Of a DNA stretch of 64,000 nt, positions 20,447-32,458 are shown one piece after another. The DNA is from Cryptomeria japonica (Eukaryota > Streptophyta > Pinopsida > Cupressales > Cupressaceae). Made by a program: the position numbers and the translations under genes. Numbering within the stretch: the stretch's first letter is position 1; each line of letters begins with the position of its first letter. The notes under the pieces were generated by a model. That model saw only the letters and a list, made by a program, of their open reading frames with translations, was not told the origin of the DNA and did no database searches. The stretch is from NCBI RefSeq assembly GCF_030272615.1, contig NC_081405.1, positions 652,322,920 through 652,386,919 on the forward strand, read 5' to 3'.

Positions 20447-21990
20447 TCAAGTCTCTACCGGAGGGGCAGAAACCCCTAACCTATCTCTCAAATACTCAAA
20501 TGTTTCCTTAGATAGTGGTTTAGTGAATATATCTACAATCTGTTCTTTAGTGTTCACATAAACCAATTTGACTTCCTTTGCTTCTACCTTGTCCTTCAAA
20601 AAGTTATACTTTATTGACATATGCTTAGTCTTAGAGTGAAATACCTAGTTCTTTGACATGTCAATAGTTGTAGAGTTATCATAGTAGATAACTACCAGTT
20701 CACTACAATTTACCCTAATATCCTTCAACATTTTCTTCATCCACAAGACTTGAGTGCAATTAGTTGTTGCTGCAACATACTCAGCTTCTGCAGTTTATAA
20801 AGAAATGCATGACTATTTTTTGCTGATCCATGAAAATAGTTTCTTTTCAAGAAAGAAATCTCCACTAGAAGTGCTCTTCCTCTCATCAGTATCTCCTACC
20901 CAATCTGAGTAAGTATATGCATATAAAGTAAAATCATCATTTTTAGAATATCATAAACCATATTTTGTTGTTCCTTGCAAATACCAGAATATCCTCTTTA
21001 CTGCACATTCATGATTTTCTTTAGGATTACTTTGATATCTTCAAATGATACTTACTACATTCATAATATCAGGTCTATTCTGAGTTAGATATAACAGACC
21101 ACCAATCATAGACTTATACCTTGTCAGATTTACCGGTGTAGAATTATCCTTGATACATAATTTCTCACTTGTCACCATAGGGCTACTTACCGATTTGGAA
21201 TTATCCATACTAAACTTCTTCAACAACTCCCTCAGATACTTAGTTTGGCTGATAAAAATTCCTTTGTCATTTTGAGTAATTTGCAAACCTAACAAAATGT
21301 TCATCTCACCAATCATGGACACTTAAAATTCATTTTTCATGTTGTTAGCAAATTCTATGCATAGTTTATCTTTTCCTCCAAAAATGATATCATCAAAAAA
21401 TACTTCAATAATCAGAATATCATTATTAGTGATCTTATAATATAAATTACTACCAACACTACCTTTAGTAAAACCAAGCTTCAAAATATATTTATCCAAC
21501 CTTGCATACCAAGCTCTAGGAGCCTATTTCAATCCATATAAAGCTTTCTTCAATCTGCAAACCATATCTTTATCATCTGTCAGTGAAAATCCATCAAGTT
21601 CCTCAATGTAAACTTCTTCCTCAAGCTCACCATTCAAAAATGCACATTTAACATGCATTTGATAAACCTTATAGTTTTAAAAAGTTGTATAGGTAATAAA
21701 TAGTCTAACAACTTCAATTCTAGCTACAGGTCCAAATGTCTCACCATAATCAATTCCTTCCATTTGATAATATCCTTTACAAACCAATATAGCCTTGTTT
21801 CTTACAACTTGACCATCCTTATTCGGTTTATTCCTAATTACCCATTTAGTTCCAATAACATTCTTATTTTTAGGTTGGGAACTAAAGACCAAGTCTCATT
21901 TTTCTCTATCTGATCTAATTCATCTTCCATAGATTTTAACCAATTTTTATCCTTTCAAGCTTCAATAACAGTTGTCGGTTCAACTTGAGA
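20447..21990 (-). pseudogene. C reverse transcriptase and RNase H
   Basis: The minus-strand RT starts near 21990 and shows TKWVIRNK, LVCKGY and DYGETFGPVAR (about 21850-21740). The catalytic YVDD site reads FFDD (about 21390), so the Tyr-Val pair is changed but both aspartates are kept. A later segment (21322-21041) has LLGLQIT and YKSMIGGLLYLTQNRPD. RNase H runs to TGA at 20447-20449 and ends with a PLSK tail typical of copia elements. Stops and frameshifts interrupt it at several places. It would copy the RNA genome into DNA and remove the RNA strand. Confidence 0.85.
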
Positions 21991-22122
21991 AATAAGACAT
22001 ACCTCTTCATTTGCCATTTTTCTTTGTGTCATAACTCCCTTGTTCCTATCTCCAATAATTTGATCTTCAGAATTGTTTAATCTTACATACCTTGGTGTCC
22101 TTTGAACTTTAGGTTCACTTCT

Positions 22123-23130
22123 CTAATCATCAGTCACAATTGAATTTTCTGATTGTGTTGGTGTAATTGTTTTAGTTTCCTGTACCGATTGAGGCATTAT
22201 TAGTTTAGTTATGATCATTTCCACTATCGGTTCCCTGTTGTATGATATATAATGATTTCTGTACTGTTCATCCACTTTCACATTAGCACTTTCCATAATT
22301 TTCTTCAATCTTTTGTTATAAAATCTATATGCTTTTCTTTGAATTGAATACCCAAGAAATATCCCTTCATCACATCTAGGATCAAACTTTCCAATTGAAT
22401 CATCTCTTTTGATATAACATTTACTTCCAAAAATTCTGAAATACTTAAGGGTGTATGTCCAAACCATTTTTCATAAGTGGTCTTACCAATTTTACCTTTG
22501 ATGTGAACTCTGTTGAATGTGTAGATTGTTGTACATATTGCTTCTCTCCAATAGATATGAGGCAATTTGGATTCCATCATCATCTTTCTACATCCAAAAT
22601 GGTTTTGTTCTTTCTTTCCACTACTCCATTCTGCTGAGGAGTCCTAATTGCAGATAGATGTCTCCTAATTCCATTTATCTCACAATAACTATTAAATTCA
22701 TGAGAAGTGAACTCACTGCCATGATCTGATCTTAGACATTTGATTTTCAATCAAGTTTCAGTTTCAATCTTTTCTTTAAAGATCTTGAATTTCTTAAAAG
22801 CTTCAAACTTCTCCCTTAGAAAAGTTACCCACATCTTTCTAGAATAGTCATTAATAATCAACATGAAATACCTATCACCTTGAAAGCTTTTAGTCCTTGC
22901 TGAACCACATAAATCAGTGTGAGTCAAATCAAGTACATCATTAGATTTATCATGTATGCTCTTAAAAGAACTTCTAACTTGCTTTCCCAATTGACATTCC
23001 TTACATAATGGATTATGAGGCTTCACAATCTTAGCTATATCTCTAACTACCTTAATTGAGCTAATCTTAACAATACAATCAAAATTAACATGACACAACC
23101 TCTTATGTCATAACCTACTATCATTAATAT
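22123..23130 (-). pseudogene. C integrase
   Basis: The minus-strand N-terminal zinc finger reads HKRLCHVNF ... PLCKECQLGK (about 23125-22990). The catalytic core has D in LTHTDLCG (about 22930). The later acidic residues lie in a segment broken by stops (22751-22600). The C-terminal part (22583-22123) keeps GYSIQRKAYRF and SANVKVDE. The WHRRL start has an extra stop. It integrates the DNA copy; this copy cannot work. Confidence 0.82.
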
Positions 23131-23185
23131 GAGAAATCAAACATGTCTTATTACCAGTGTTCAAGTGAAAGATATTACTTCCTGT

Positions 23186-23578
23186 CTAAATACTGGTTGC
23201 AATCTCCAAACTAGTCTTGTTAATGATTTTATATTTTCTATCTTTAAACTGAAGTTGGAAACCCTTATCAACCAATTCATCAACACTCAAAAGATTATGC
23301 TTTAAAACTTCTACACAATAGACATTATTAGTATTATGCTTACCATCCAAAAAAATAATACCTCTACCTTTGATTATACATGCTTTGTCATCTCCAGATC
23401 TGACTTGACCGCCATTGTATTCTTGTAGGGACAAAAATTTCCTTTTATCTCCAGTCATATAATGTGAGCATTCACTATCAATTACCCATTCATCCTTATC
23501 TTCAACTTTTGCTTCCAAGGCCTTTTCTTCATTCATGATAGCCAGTTCTAGCTCATCTTCCTTCAAAGCATAGAACAC
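23186..23578 (-). pseudogene. C aspartic protease
   Basis: The active site reads WVIDSECSHYMTG, so the DSG triad has become DSE, a loss that should abolish activity. It is followed by KGRGIIFL and NVYCVEVLKHNLLSV, the normal copia protease-to-integrase junction. The frame is open for 130 codons. Confidence 0.82.
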
Positions 23579-23661
23579 CCATTCCTTTCCATTGTCGAAT
23601 CCACTAGCGCAGTCTTCTACTAGTTCATCTCCAAGATCATCAGTTACTCCTTCCTCATCTG

Positions 23662-24650
23662 CTATGTAGAATTTTTTACTTTTCTTGAATCTATATCTGT
23701 TTTGGTTAGGCTTAAAATATTTCTTAACTCTTTCCTCAAACCTTGCATTCCTTTAAGGACATCTAGATGCAAAATGACCAATCTTGTTACATGCAAAACA
23801 TTTAAAAGTTTCTTTTCCTTCATACTTACTTCCAGTCGGTCCCTTAGGTACTCTTCTAGAAAATAAGGCTTCAAGTTTCTCAAGTTCTTCATCATCTTTC
23901 CTAATGTCTTCCAATTATTTTTCATATAAGGATCTCCAATTAATTTTTCCAGTAGATGATGATGATAATGCATAAAAAGCAGGTTCAGACTTTACAACTC
24001 TAGAAGATCCAAATTCTTCAAGCTCAAAAGCAGATAATTTCTCAGTCATAATTTCTCTCTTAACTGAAGATTTTTCCATTGTTCCTAACTCATTAATTGC
24101 AGTTGCCTTCATCTTGTAAGTTAGTGGAAGGGCTCTCAAGACTTTGGAAACTATTTCATCTTCACTTAGAATTCCTCCATGACATTAAATTCCATAACAA
24201 TATCGTTTACTCTTTCCATAAACACAACCATTCTGTCATTATCTTCCATCTTTAAGTTTTCATATCTTACCCGATAACCATCAAGTTTATAAATTTTGAC
24301 AGTAGGATCACCTTCATTCAAAGTTTGCAATTTGTCCCACATAACCTTAGCCGATGATTTATCATTCAATCCCATGATCTGTTGATTAGTAAGTGCACAC
24401 AAGAGGACGTCTCTAGCTTTGCAATCATTTTCAATATTCTTATCCAAGTCTGTAGGAGTAGGATTGCTAGATGCCAGATCATAAGGTGTGTATCCTTTCT
24501 TAGTGATCTCCCAAATATCCTTGCCAAGACATCTAAGATGAGTCTCCATTTGAATTTTCCATACCCCATAATTTGTTCCATCAAGCTAGGGATTTCCCTT
24601 CTGAAAAATAGTTGCTAGTGGATTAGAAGTGTTAGTTGCCATAGGATCTG
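23662..24650 (-). pseudogene. C gag
   Basis: The minus-strand copia-type gag domain (24549-24166) has KVMWDKLQTL and a KLDGYRVRYENLKM helix region. The zinc knuckle CFACNKIGHFASRC lies near 23804-23763, in another frame than the adjoining gag segment. Frameshifts separate 24549-24166, 24139-23915 and the knuckle. The product would form the particle and bind RNA. Confidence 0.8.
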
Positions 24651-24686
24651 CCTCGAGCAGTTAAGCTTCTGCAAAAGAGGATCAAA

Positions 24687-24698
24687 ACTCTAAAACCA
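24687..24698 (-). promoter_or_regulatory. C primer binding site, degenerate
   Basis: The minus strand reads TGGTTTTAGAGT, three changes from the Met site TGGTATCAGAGC. Two are C to T, as expected from cytosine deamination. Confidence 0.75.
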
Positions 24699-24700
24699 AT

Positions 24701-24835
24701 TGTTAGGATAACTGGTGAACAACTGAGAGGGGGGATGAATCGGTTGTTAACAAATTATAACTTTTAATCCACTTAATAACCTTTAAAACAAATCAAGTAG
24801 TGGTAAAGCACATACAGATGCCAGTAGGAATAGAT
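24701..24835 (-). repeat. C 5' LTR, 135 bp remnant
   Basis: It begins with the same TGTTAGGATAACTGG as 18824 and stops at AATAGAT, where D's LTR (TGATGAATAATG) begins. The rest should follow D's far end but does not appear in the window. Confidence 0.85.
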
Positions 24836-26301
24836 TGATGAATAATGATGAATAGTAAATACTCAACAGATACTGAGAGGGGGGTGTCAATCACTATAGA
24901 CAAAAACTACTTTACCAACTTAAACTGCAAAGATTGCACTAATTGGTAAACAGTATCACCGATCCAAATTAGGACACTACCGATAAAACATAGTGAGACT
25001 GTGAAAGACATAAACCGGTAACATTTAGATCTTCACAAATGCTAACATCTCATTTCCACTTCACCCATATGCTTGAACAACTAATACATCAGAAATATAA
25101 TGACCACTGGATCATCATGCTTTACCACTTAACAGAAAACACTAATCATCACATGAAAAAGCATCACACATGGCACACTTATTTTTCATGTGGAAACCCA
25201 ACTGGGAAAAACCACGGTGAGGATGAATACCCACAAGTTGTTCTTTGAACTCTTCTAAAGTCCGCTCTATTTGGATCCTAGTCCAGTTAAGGACTTTACA
25301 ACAAGTTCTGCTAGGAACCGATCCTGCTAGGGATCACCCATTTAAGGGATGGCTAAATACCCGGTTAAAGGTTGGAACCCTGTTAAAGGTTACCTCGCAA
25401 GAGGATTTGAAGAACTCAATGATTTTGAGTCACCTTGTTAAAGGATTTACAAAAAGCTTATTAAAGATACCCGATAAAGGGATTTTCCAACTATTGAAAT
25501 GGTTAGAAGTTAACAGGTAATACACTGATCTGATAACAACACTTAATGCCAAGGCAAATCCACTTTAGTTCCTATACTTCTACAATCACACTTTGCAGAT
25601 CTCAACTCACTACACCGGTCTGACAAGAATCAAGTATATCTTCACAAGGATACATACACAACATTGCCAACAACTTCACAATGCAAATCATCATCGACCT
25701 TATAGAGAACAATTAGGTCAGTAGCCAAAACCTAAAACCCTAAGCATCTAAGTTAACAATACAGTCGGTCCAATCTTGATCATTCAATCACATTTCATAG
25801 GGTGAAATAGTCTTGAACACATATCAAGATGTTCTCCATCACTCATTCTTTGCCGCTTCTCGAAGTTGATAAACCATCATGCGCTCTCCATCATTTACTG
25901 AAACTTCTCACATTCCCGAGGTAGATAGAATTAATCTTCTTCATACAAGATCCTCAAGGAAATCCTTCACACGCACAAGGCTGAAGTGGCAACACGATCT
26001 GATCTTCATTATAATGCTAACTCATCACAGGATGTCGTTAGTTGAATCACACAGACTTGAAATGCATCAACTAGAAATCGTGAAGCTGAGACTACCAACC
26101 AGTAGTCATATCAAATTAAACCCCGATAAAAACTTTGTAAATACCGGTTCACTATCCAACATACCGATTCAACTTTTTGCATATACCAGTTCACATCATC
26201 ATACCGGTTCACTTCATACCATCATACTGATTCTCTTGTTAGTTTTCTTACTTCAATATACTGGTTCATGCTTCAACATATTGACATCAATGACAACATA
26301 C
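24836..26301 (-). repeat. D 3' LTR, outer part
   Basis: It starts TGATGAATAATGATGAATAG, as at 48035. It carries ATACTGAGAGGGGGG (the shared LTR-end module) and a GGAAACCCAACTGGGAAAAACC module near 25192. It is broken at 26301 by E with target duplication CATAC. Small frames on its + strand recur only in the other copy of this LTR and are not genes. Confidence 0.9.
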
Positions 26302-27548
26302 TATATGTAGGAAATGTGGAAATCATCAAAGCAACTAATATTAATAATAGCTCAATCACGAAAGCAAATTGCCATGATCAATCCTAACACACTCAATAGA
26401 GACATGAAAATGAAACATTCAAATCTAAAGATTATGCAAACCAAATGTAGATCTAAATGCTTCCTTCATGTGGCTCCATTGTTCTTCTTTCTTCTCCAAA
26501 TAGTTTTGTTGTGGATCTCACCTACTAGTGCATGATCATGATATGAAAGCAAATAAATAAGATATTGGCGCAAGAGTACTCGAAATGTGATTTGACAAAG
26601 TGATTAGAAATTCGATAATCTGATTAGGGATTAGATTGAAGAAATTCATCCAATTTATAGACAAATTGGAGAGATGATCAAATTAGCATGATTCATTTCA
26701 AATAGAAATTGTAAATCAAAAATGTCAATTATGACAATTTATGACAAATTATGCACTTTCTATGCAAAATTTGATTGATTGATAATTCATGACAATTTAT
26801 GACAAATTTCTATGTCAAGAATTGATTGATTGTCAATTATGACAAATTATGACAAATTTCTATGTCATTCCCATGAAATTAGGAGAAAAATAGGAGGGAA
26901 TTGAAATTAGGAATTAGAAAATAGAAAATTAGAAAATTGATGAAAATTAGGAAATTAAGTGAATTAATTAATAATTTTTCATTTATTAATTAATTCACAA
27001 AGAGAGGAATTATTAGCCAATTAAATGAACATTTAATTGTGATGAGAAGACTTAGGATAAATAATTAATTTATTAATCCTAGAGAGAGAAATAACAAACA
27101 AGGTTAAATGATTAAATCATGAAACCCTAAAAGATGAATTAACAATGCAAGAACGACAATTAGGTCTTGATGAAAGATAATTGATATCGATTTGATTCTG
27201 ATTAACAAAGGACCAATGTGATAAATGATTTGATTGGTAAATGTGCCGAGGAACAATGACAAATTGATCCAAATTGACATGATTGAGAAGGATGACATGA
27301 CAAAATGACAAGATTGACAAGTTGATAAGGATCGACCAAAATCATGACTGAAAATTGGTTATCAATAAGACCTAATTCAAAAGTGAGTCAACTGAAGAAT
27401 GCAGAAGAAGGACTCGATGCTCGTAAATGATAAAGACCAAGTGCATGACATAGGAGAAATGTTAATGTGACACAAAAACCTGAAATGAGGCAATGCGCAA
27501 ATGTTAAAGTATGATCTCGCAAGCGTTGACCATTTTTAGGTGTCTACA
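26302..27548 (-). repeat. E 3' LTR
   Basis: On the + strand it runs from TATATGTAGGAAATG to GGTGTCTACA; the start of the partner LTR (TGTATGTAGG) shows that TATA here was TGTA. On the minus strand it begins TGTAGACACC. It contains repeated ATGACAAATTATGAC words (about 26740-26860). Confidence 0.9.
26730..26870. repeat. Short repeats inside E LTR
   Basis: TATGACAATTTATGACAAATT, TTGATTGATTG and TTTCTATGTCA words recur three times at 50-60 bp spacing. The other LTR (34917-35047) has the same array minus a few bases, which accounts for most of the LTR length difference. Confidence 0.65.
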
Positions 27549-27562
27549 TTTTGCCCCTCTTT
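27549..27562 (-). promoter_or_regulatory. E polypurine tract
   Basis: The minus strand reads AAAGAGGGGCAAAA and abuts TGTAGACACC, the LTR start. This fixes the polarity of E. Confidence 0.85.
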
Positions 27563-28137
27563 GAGACAATGTGATTTTAAGCATTGTTTCAAAGAGCAAT
27601 AATGAAAATGCCCCAAACAATGACAATGACATATGCATTCCCCCTCGAGGAATTAGCAAGAAAAATCCAGAAAAGAGGCCAAGTGATCGATAAGAATGAC
27701 AGAAGATGATAGGTTCGGATGGATAAAACGGACTGCCAAGACTGACGGAAGAAATGTTAGTAAGAAGAAATTAGACGGAGGACAGTTAGAGATGAAGGAA
27801 AACTTGCTTTCACCAATGCGCAGAAGTAGGTGAGAACCTTTATTTAATGTAGCAAAGCGGATGCAGAGCATCATGGCATTGAAGGCCAGAGCTGAAATGT
27901 AACCCTTTTTGCAAAAGACAGACACATCACAGACAAACAACAATCACAACAAAAAAATCAAAAGGGACCATGAACCATCCCGGTCACTCTAAATCACTTA
28001 GTGACATCATCGAGAAACATAGGAACATGATCGAAGATAAATCAATAAATGATAAGACTCACGAATTCCAACAAGTCAAACAAACATCTTGATCTTCATT
28101 GTCAAAAGTTGAAAGTGTTGATAGGACGATCATGTTG

Positions 28138-28225
28138 TCTGGTTTCAGGGAATGTGGTACCCCGTCTAAGACAGGACACAGTCTGGTTTCGAGCATACCA
28201 CACCCTGTATAGGACTCATGATAGT
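28138..28225 (-). repeat. E two-unit repeat of about 44 bp
   Basis: TCTGGTTTCAGG and TCTGGTTTCGAG begin units at 28138 and 28182, each ending in a (G)TCTAAGAC or GTATAGGAC word. The unit is related to F's three-unit array at 16008-16156. Confidence 0.65.
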
Positions 28226-28463
28226 AGAGACAAGGACAAATGATATTGATGGTAACGTTCGATTGATATGACAAGTGCGATCAGTTTGAATGTTTGGTTT
28301 AATTGAAAAGGTTCATCTGTTAATGCGTGATTTCATTAAAGCACAGTGTTTGATTGCAAGTGTCATTGGAGGGATGCTCAGTGATTTGTCTTATGCACAA
28401 AAGGGATATATTTTTGTTATGCATGTTTTTCGAGATTTTACAATTTTTTTGTTTGTTTTTTCA

Positions 28464-28580
28464 GGACATTATTTGATTTTTAGAGATTTTTTTAGGACAT
28501 TTTTCAATTTTTTTGAATTATTTCAAGACATTTTTCAATTTTTTTGAATTATTTCAGGACATTTTTCAATTTTTATGATT
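28464..28580. repeat. 31 bp T-rich tandem array in E
   Basis: The unit GACATTTTTCAATTTTTTTG plus AATTATTTCA recurs at about 28496, 28527 and 28558, with a diverged unit before. It is a simple minisatellite. Confidence 0.8.
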
Positions 28581-29564
28581 TTGCCCCCAATGTCTAGCAA
28601 GGCAAGGAATATGACAGGTGAATAAATAGGCTCTCTGAAATGATGGTGGATAGAGGGAAGACAAAGGCCTTTTATCGTGGAGACAATATGGATGCAATTT
28701 TCAAGGGCTATGGTATGATGGGACAAGAGACTCGATATGACAATGTAAAGCAGTGACATGGCATGAGGGACATGTCAAGAGGTTTTGAAACCATGTTTAA
28801 ATTTTGCGTCCTTATGTTAGATCAAGATCAAGGAATGAAAAAGAGTGTATGGATAGGATAAGAAAGACCAAGAATGGATAAGGGACATGGACTGAAGGTT
28901 GGGATTGGATAAGGGATAGTGGCAGAAAGTTGCAATAAGACAGGGAATATGGATGAAAGGTTATAATAAGCAAATGGATAAATGACCAAAAGCTATGATA
29001 GACTGAAAGCTGCAAACAAGATACATGATGCTCATGATGATCATCAGCCTTGTCAAGATCAAAGGTGGAAAGAGGAAATGTACATGAAGGACAATAGGAT
29101 AATGGAAGGTAATGACAGGGGTTCGATAGGATAATGAAGGGCAATAGGATATGAAGGAGTATGACATGGGTTCGATAGGATAATGGAACAATGAAGGACA
29201 AAAGGATATGATAGGATAAAACATGCCCCCAAGTGTGGTGTGCAAGAACTTCATAAATTATGCCTGATGCCTGTTTACCAAGTTTTCATCACGGTACTTG
29301 CCCAAGGCACCTGTTTGCTAGGTTTTCATCATGGACGAATTATTTTTCTTTACTTTTTTTTTCTGTTTCTTTTTTTTTTTCACTTTTTTTTCTTTTGACT
29401 TTTTCAATAGAAGATGGACACATGATAGGGGATGGAAGAAGGACTCAAGCATCTTTTTGTTTGGATAGTAACCTTGAAAAAAATGGACCATGACCTTTAA
29501 AAGTATGCTCAAAGACGTTGGTAGGATAAGGACATGGAAAATAAGATGAAATTAAGGCAAGGAT

Positions 29565-32458
29565 TTATGTAAAGGATTGGATCAAAGGGATCGAATGATG
29601 GAAAATATGCATTGGATAATGGATAGGGTATTGGAAGAATTGGTCTTCAGTGGATAGAAATGTTGGCAAGATTGACATTGGCACACACCTTGAGGGGTGG
29701 TGGATTGATGGAGGAAAAATGGATCTCAAATTGTGAGATTTGGATGGAGGAAAGGCTATGGATTTTGGGACATAAGGGCCCAAAATGGAAGAAGGAGGTA
29801 ATGGAGGAATAGACTTGGAAAGTTTGGATGGAGGAATAGCAATTTTGGATGCCAATTTTGGTGTTTCTTTAGGCTTTTGTGCTTCAAGAAGCCGCTTAGG
29901 GATCCACATGGTTTTTGATTTTTCATGCTTTTGTGGTTCCTTGGAGTGCATTGCTTGCACAAGGGATTTAGGAACCCATATATATTTTGACTTTGCTTTA
30001 TTTTGCTCAGTGGGCCTTTGTGGCCTTTTGGATATTTCTTTTTCTTTATAGATCATATTGTTCTTTGTTTTGACATGTCGATTATATTGGACATGTTGAT
30101 CCTTGAATACATGTGGATTGCTAGACTTATGACTTTTATACTTGGCATCCAAATTGCTTGGAGGGGGAAAGGAATGCATGGATGGATATGAATGAAATGG
30201 ACATCTTTTGGATGGATGAAATTTACTCAAGGATGTGTGCCTTTGCTGACCTTTCATAGAGGACAAAGGGATATAAGGACCTAAGATGGATGGAAAGTAT
30301 GATGGGGAAGGTGTATGTTTTGATTTTGATGGAGGGATACCAACGTCCTGAGACTGAGTTGTGTAGACATGACCCTTAAGATCTTCTTTAACATGAAGGG
30401 ATTCTTGCTTATGAAGGTCTACTCCTTTGCCTTTATGAATATCTTGACTTGTAGGATACTCTTTTCTTTGGGAAGAAGACGCGAGTCCATTATGAGGTGG
30501 ATATGATATGAGAGAAATAATGAGATCTTGAAGGGGATCGGATTTCACCAAAGTGGAAGAACCCATTGTTAATGTCAGGGGTTCATGAACATCTTGCACT
30601 GACATGTTAGAATCATGAGGGGGATTAGGATCATGAGGGGGAATAGGATTGTGTAGTGGACATGGTTCAATGACAGGCTCTTCAAGAGATGGAATGGGAG
30701 AAATAATGGGATCATCAAAAGAAATGCAATCTTGGAGTGTATATGGAACATTAGGACAAGGAGATGGAGGAACAAAAGGATCTTGTGGAGGATTTAAAGG
30801 AATAATTTGATCTTGTGTTGGAAATGAATTTGGAAGGATACTTTGATCTTGACAAGAAGGAAGATCATTGGATTCCTCTTTAAAGGTGCTTTGCTCTTGA
30901 CTTTTAATGGTATCATCATAAAGGATGGAAAGGATATCTTGATCTTTCTCAGGAAGTGGAATGTCAATGGGATTTGAAAGGACATTGCATTCATGAAATG
31001 GAAGGGGATCGTTGGGGATTGGATGGACTGGGATATCTTGATCTTGCTCGGGGAAGGAGTGTCAATAGGACTTTGGATAGGATGGACAAGAATAGGGGAA
31101 TCATCATGAGTTTCTGGGAAGATGAGATCCTGGTCAACAATTGGATGGGATGATAAGGTTTCGGGATCTTGATCTTGATTTTCTTTAACACGTGTTTCTT
31201 TATGCTCTAAATTATCCTCTTGACATGAGGTTGGACTTTGGATATGCATGGGGGATTCTGACAAGGAATCAATGTTTTGGCATGAAGGAAATGCACTTTG
31301 AACATTTGTGATGGATTCTGGCAAGGAATCAATGCTTGAACATGAGGAAGAGGGACTTCGAATGGGGTCCTCTAAAATAGGTAATGGCAATAAAGTGCAT
31401 GGTGGCATTGGGTCTTGTATTTCTGAAACATGACAAGGATGTGCATCATGAATTGGATTATCATGGCAATCAATTATGGATAGCCCTTGGATAATTGCAT
31501 CCTTGGATGTATTGTTTGATGAGGACAATATGGAAGGTTCTTGTGAAACTTCTAAAGGTGTAGGGATAGATGCCACTGGAGAGTCAAGTTGTTTGTGGGG
31601 AGATGAGGCATTGCTAGACATAAGTGTATTATCTTGATCTTCGTCAAAGAACTCACTTGGTAATTTCCTTAAGATCATTGCAATAAAGCCACCTTTCTTT
31701 CGAGGTTTTGACATAGTTGTATCTAGAATTTGAACTTGTTTTTGGTTTGATGTCATGTTTTGATATTGGACTTGGTTCAATTATTCTGACATGTTTGAAA
31801 CTTGGGTTGGTGTGTGCTGCAACCTTTGTTTTTGAATGTTTGGTTGTGGTTGTTGACATTGATATGTTGATTGAACTTGTTGATATTCCACCATTGGTTG
31901 AACTATTTGTGGACATTGTATAGTTGGTTGAACATATTGTTGAAATTGGACCATTGGTTGTATTGGTTGTATATGTTGAAAAATTGGTTGAACCATTGGT
32001 TGTATTGGTTGAAAATCTGATTGATAGTAAACACCTTCTTGTTCTTGTTGTGGAGGCACATAATGTTGAAATTGATGTTGTCTCCTTTCTTGAAATTGTT
32101 TCATCATCTCTATTTGGGAGAGGAGAGCTGGTACGTCTGATCGTTCAAGAAGAGATCTTACATCAATTGGCTCAATCTTTAGATTTCGACCTGGAAATTT
32201 TTGAAACAGTTTGGACATTTGTGATCTATTCTTCTCAATGTTTTTCACTCTTTGTTCCAATATCTCCTCTTCTTGAGCTAGTTTCTCCTCTAGTTTTTGT
32301 ATTTGGAGACTCGTTTCATCATAAAAAGTTTGATCAATGTTGCTTTGTTGTTGGGTTGGATAGAATTGTGATTGCATTTTTGGTTGATATGTCAAACTTT
32401 GTTGCATCATTGGTGCTTGGAACCTTGTTTCAATAGACATGTCACTATGCAAATGCAA
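29565..32458 (-). pseudogene. E long Gln/Pro/Ser-rich frame, unknown function
   Basis: On the minus strand it starts with ATG at 32458. The first 225 codons contain a coiled coil (LEEKLAQEEEILEQRV) and a glutamine-rich tract with QPIQPMVQ repeats. An in-frame TAA at 31781-31783 is followed at once by 328 more codons in the same frame. A frameshift near 31030-31080 leads into the last 346 codons (30605-29565). These hold YIWVPKSL, TMWIPKRL and two SILGPYxP repeats. The frame is related to F's frame (18816-17443). No CCHC knuckle, protease triad or RT motif is visible. It could be a highly diverged gag or a frame unique to this element class; I cannot tell. Its antisense frames on the + strand are shadows of the biased composition. 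Confidence 0.6.

Larger units (their letters stand above)
18824..24835 (-). mobile_element. C: Ty1/copia Sirevirus-like element, 5' LTR truncated
   Basis: Minus-strand order is 5' LTR (24701-24835, partial), primer site, gag, protease, integrase, RT, RNase H, several polypurine tracts, and 3' LTR (18824-20111). It inserted in F; TATGG at 18819-18823 is the expected left target duplication. Its right side was broken by D, and the missing part of its 5' LTR is not found after D. All frames carry stops, so C is dead. Confidence 0.88.
27563..29564 (-). other. E long 3' untranslated region
   Basis: No gene is supported. It contains the two-unit repeat at 28138-28225, a T-rich 31 bp tandem array (28464-28580) and the block shared with F near 29220-29340 (CCCCCAAGTGTGG). 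Poly-T at 29340-29400 is on the + strand. Confidence 0.5.

Noticed and set aside
25039-26535. Several plus-strand frames of 60-140 codons
   Set aside because: They lie in D's and E's LTRs and recur, altered, in the partner LTRs (48444-49352; 34488 on). They have no codon-level conservation.
31717-32436. Valine/leucine-rich plus-strand frames, one of 170 codons
   Set aside because: They are antisense to the E frame. The homologous frame pair in F and the polarity of E's tracts favour the minus strand.
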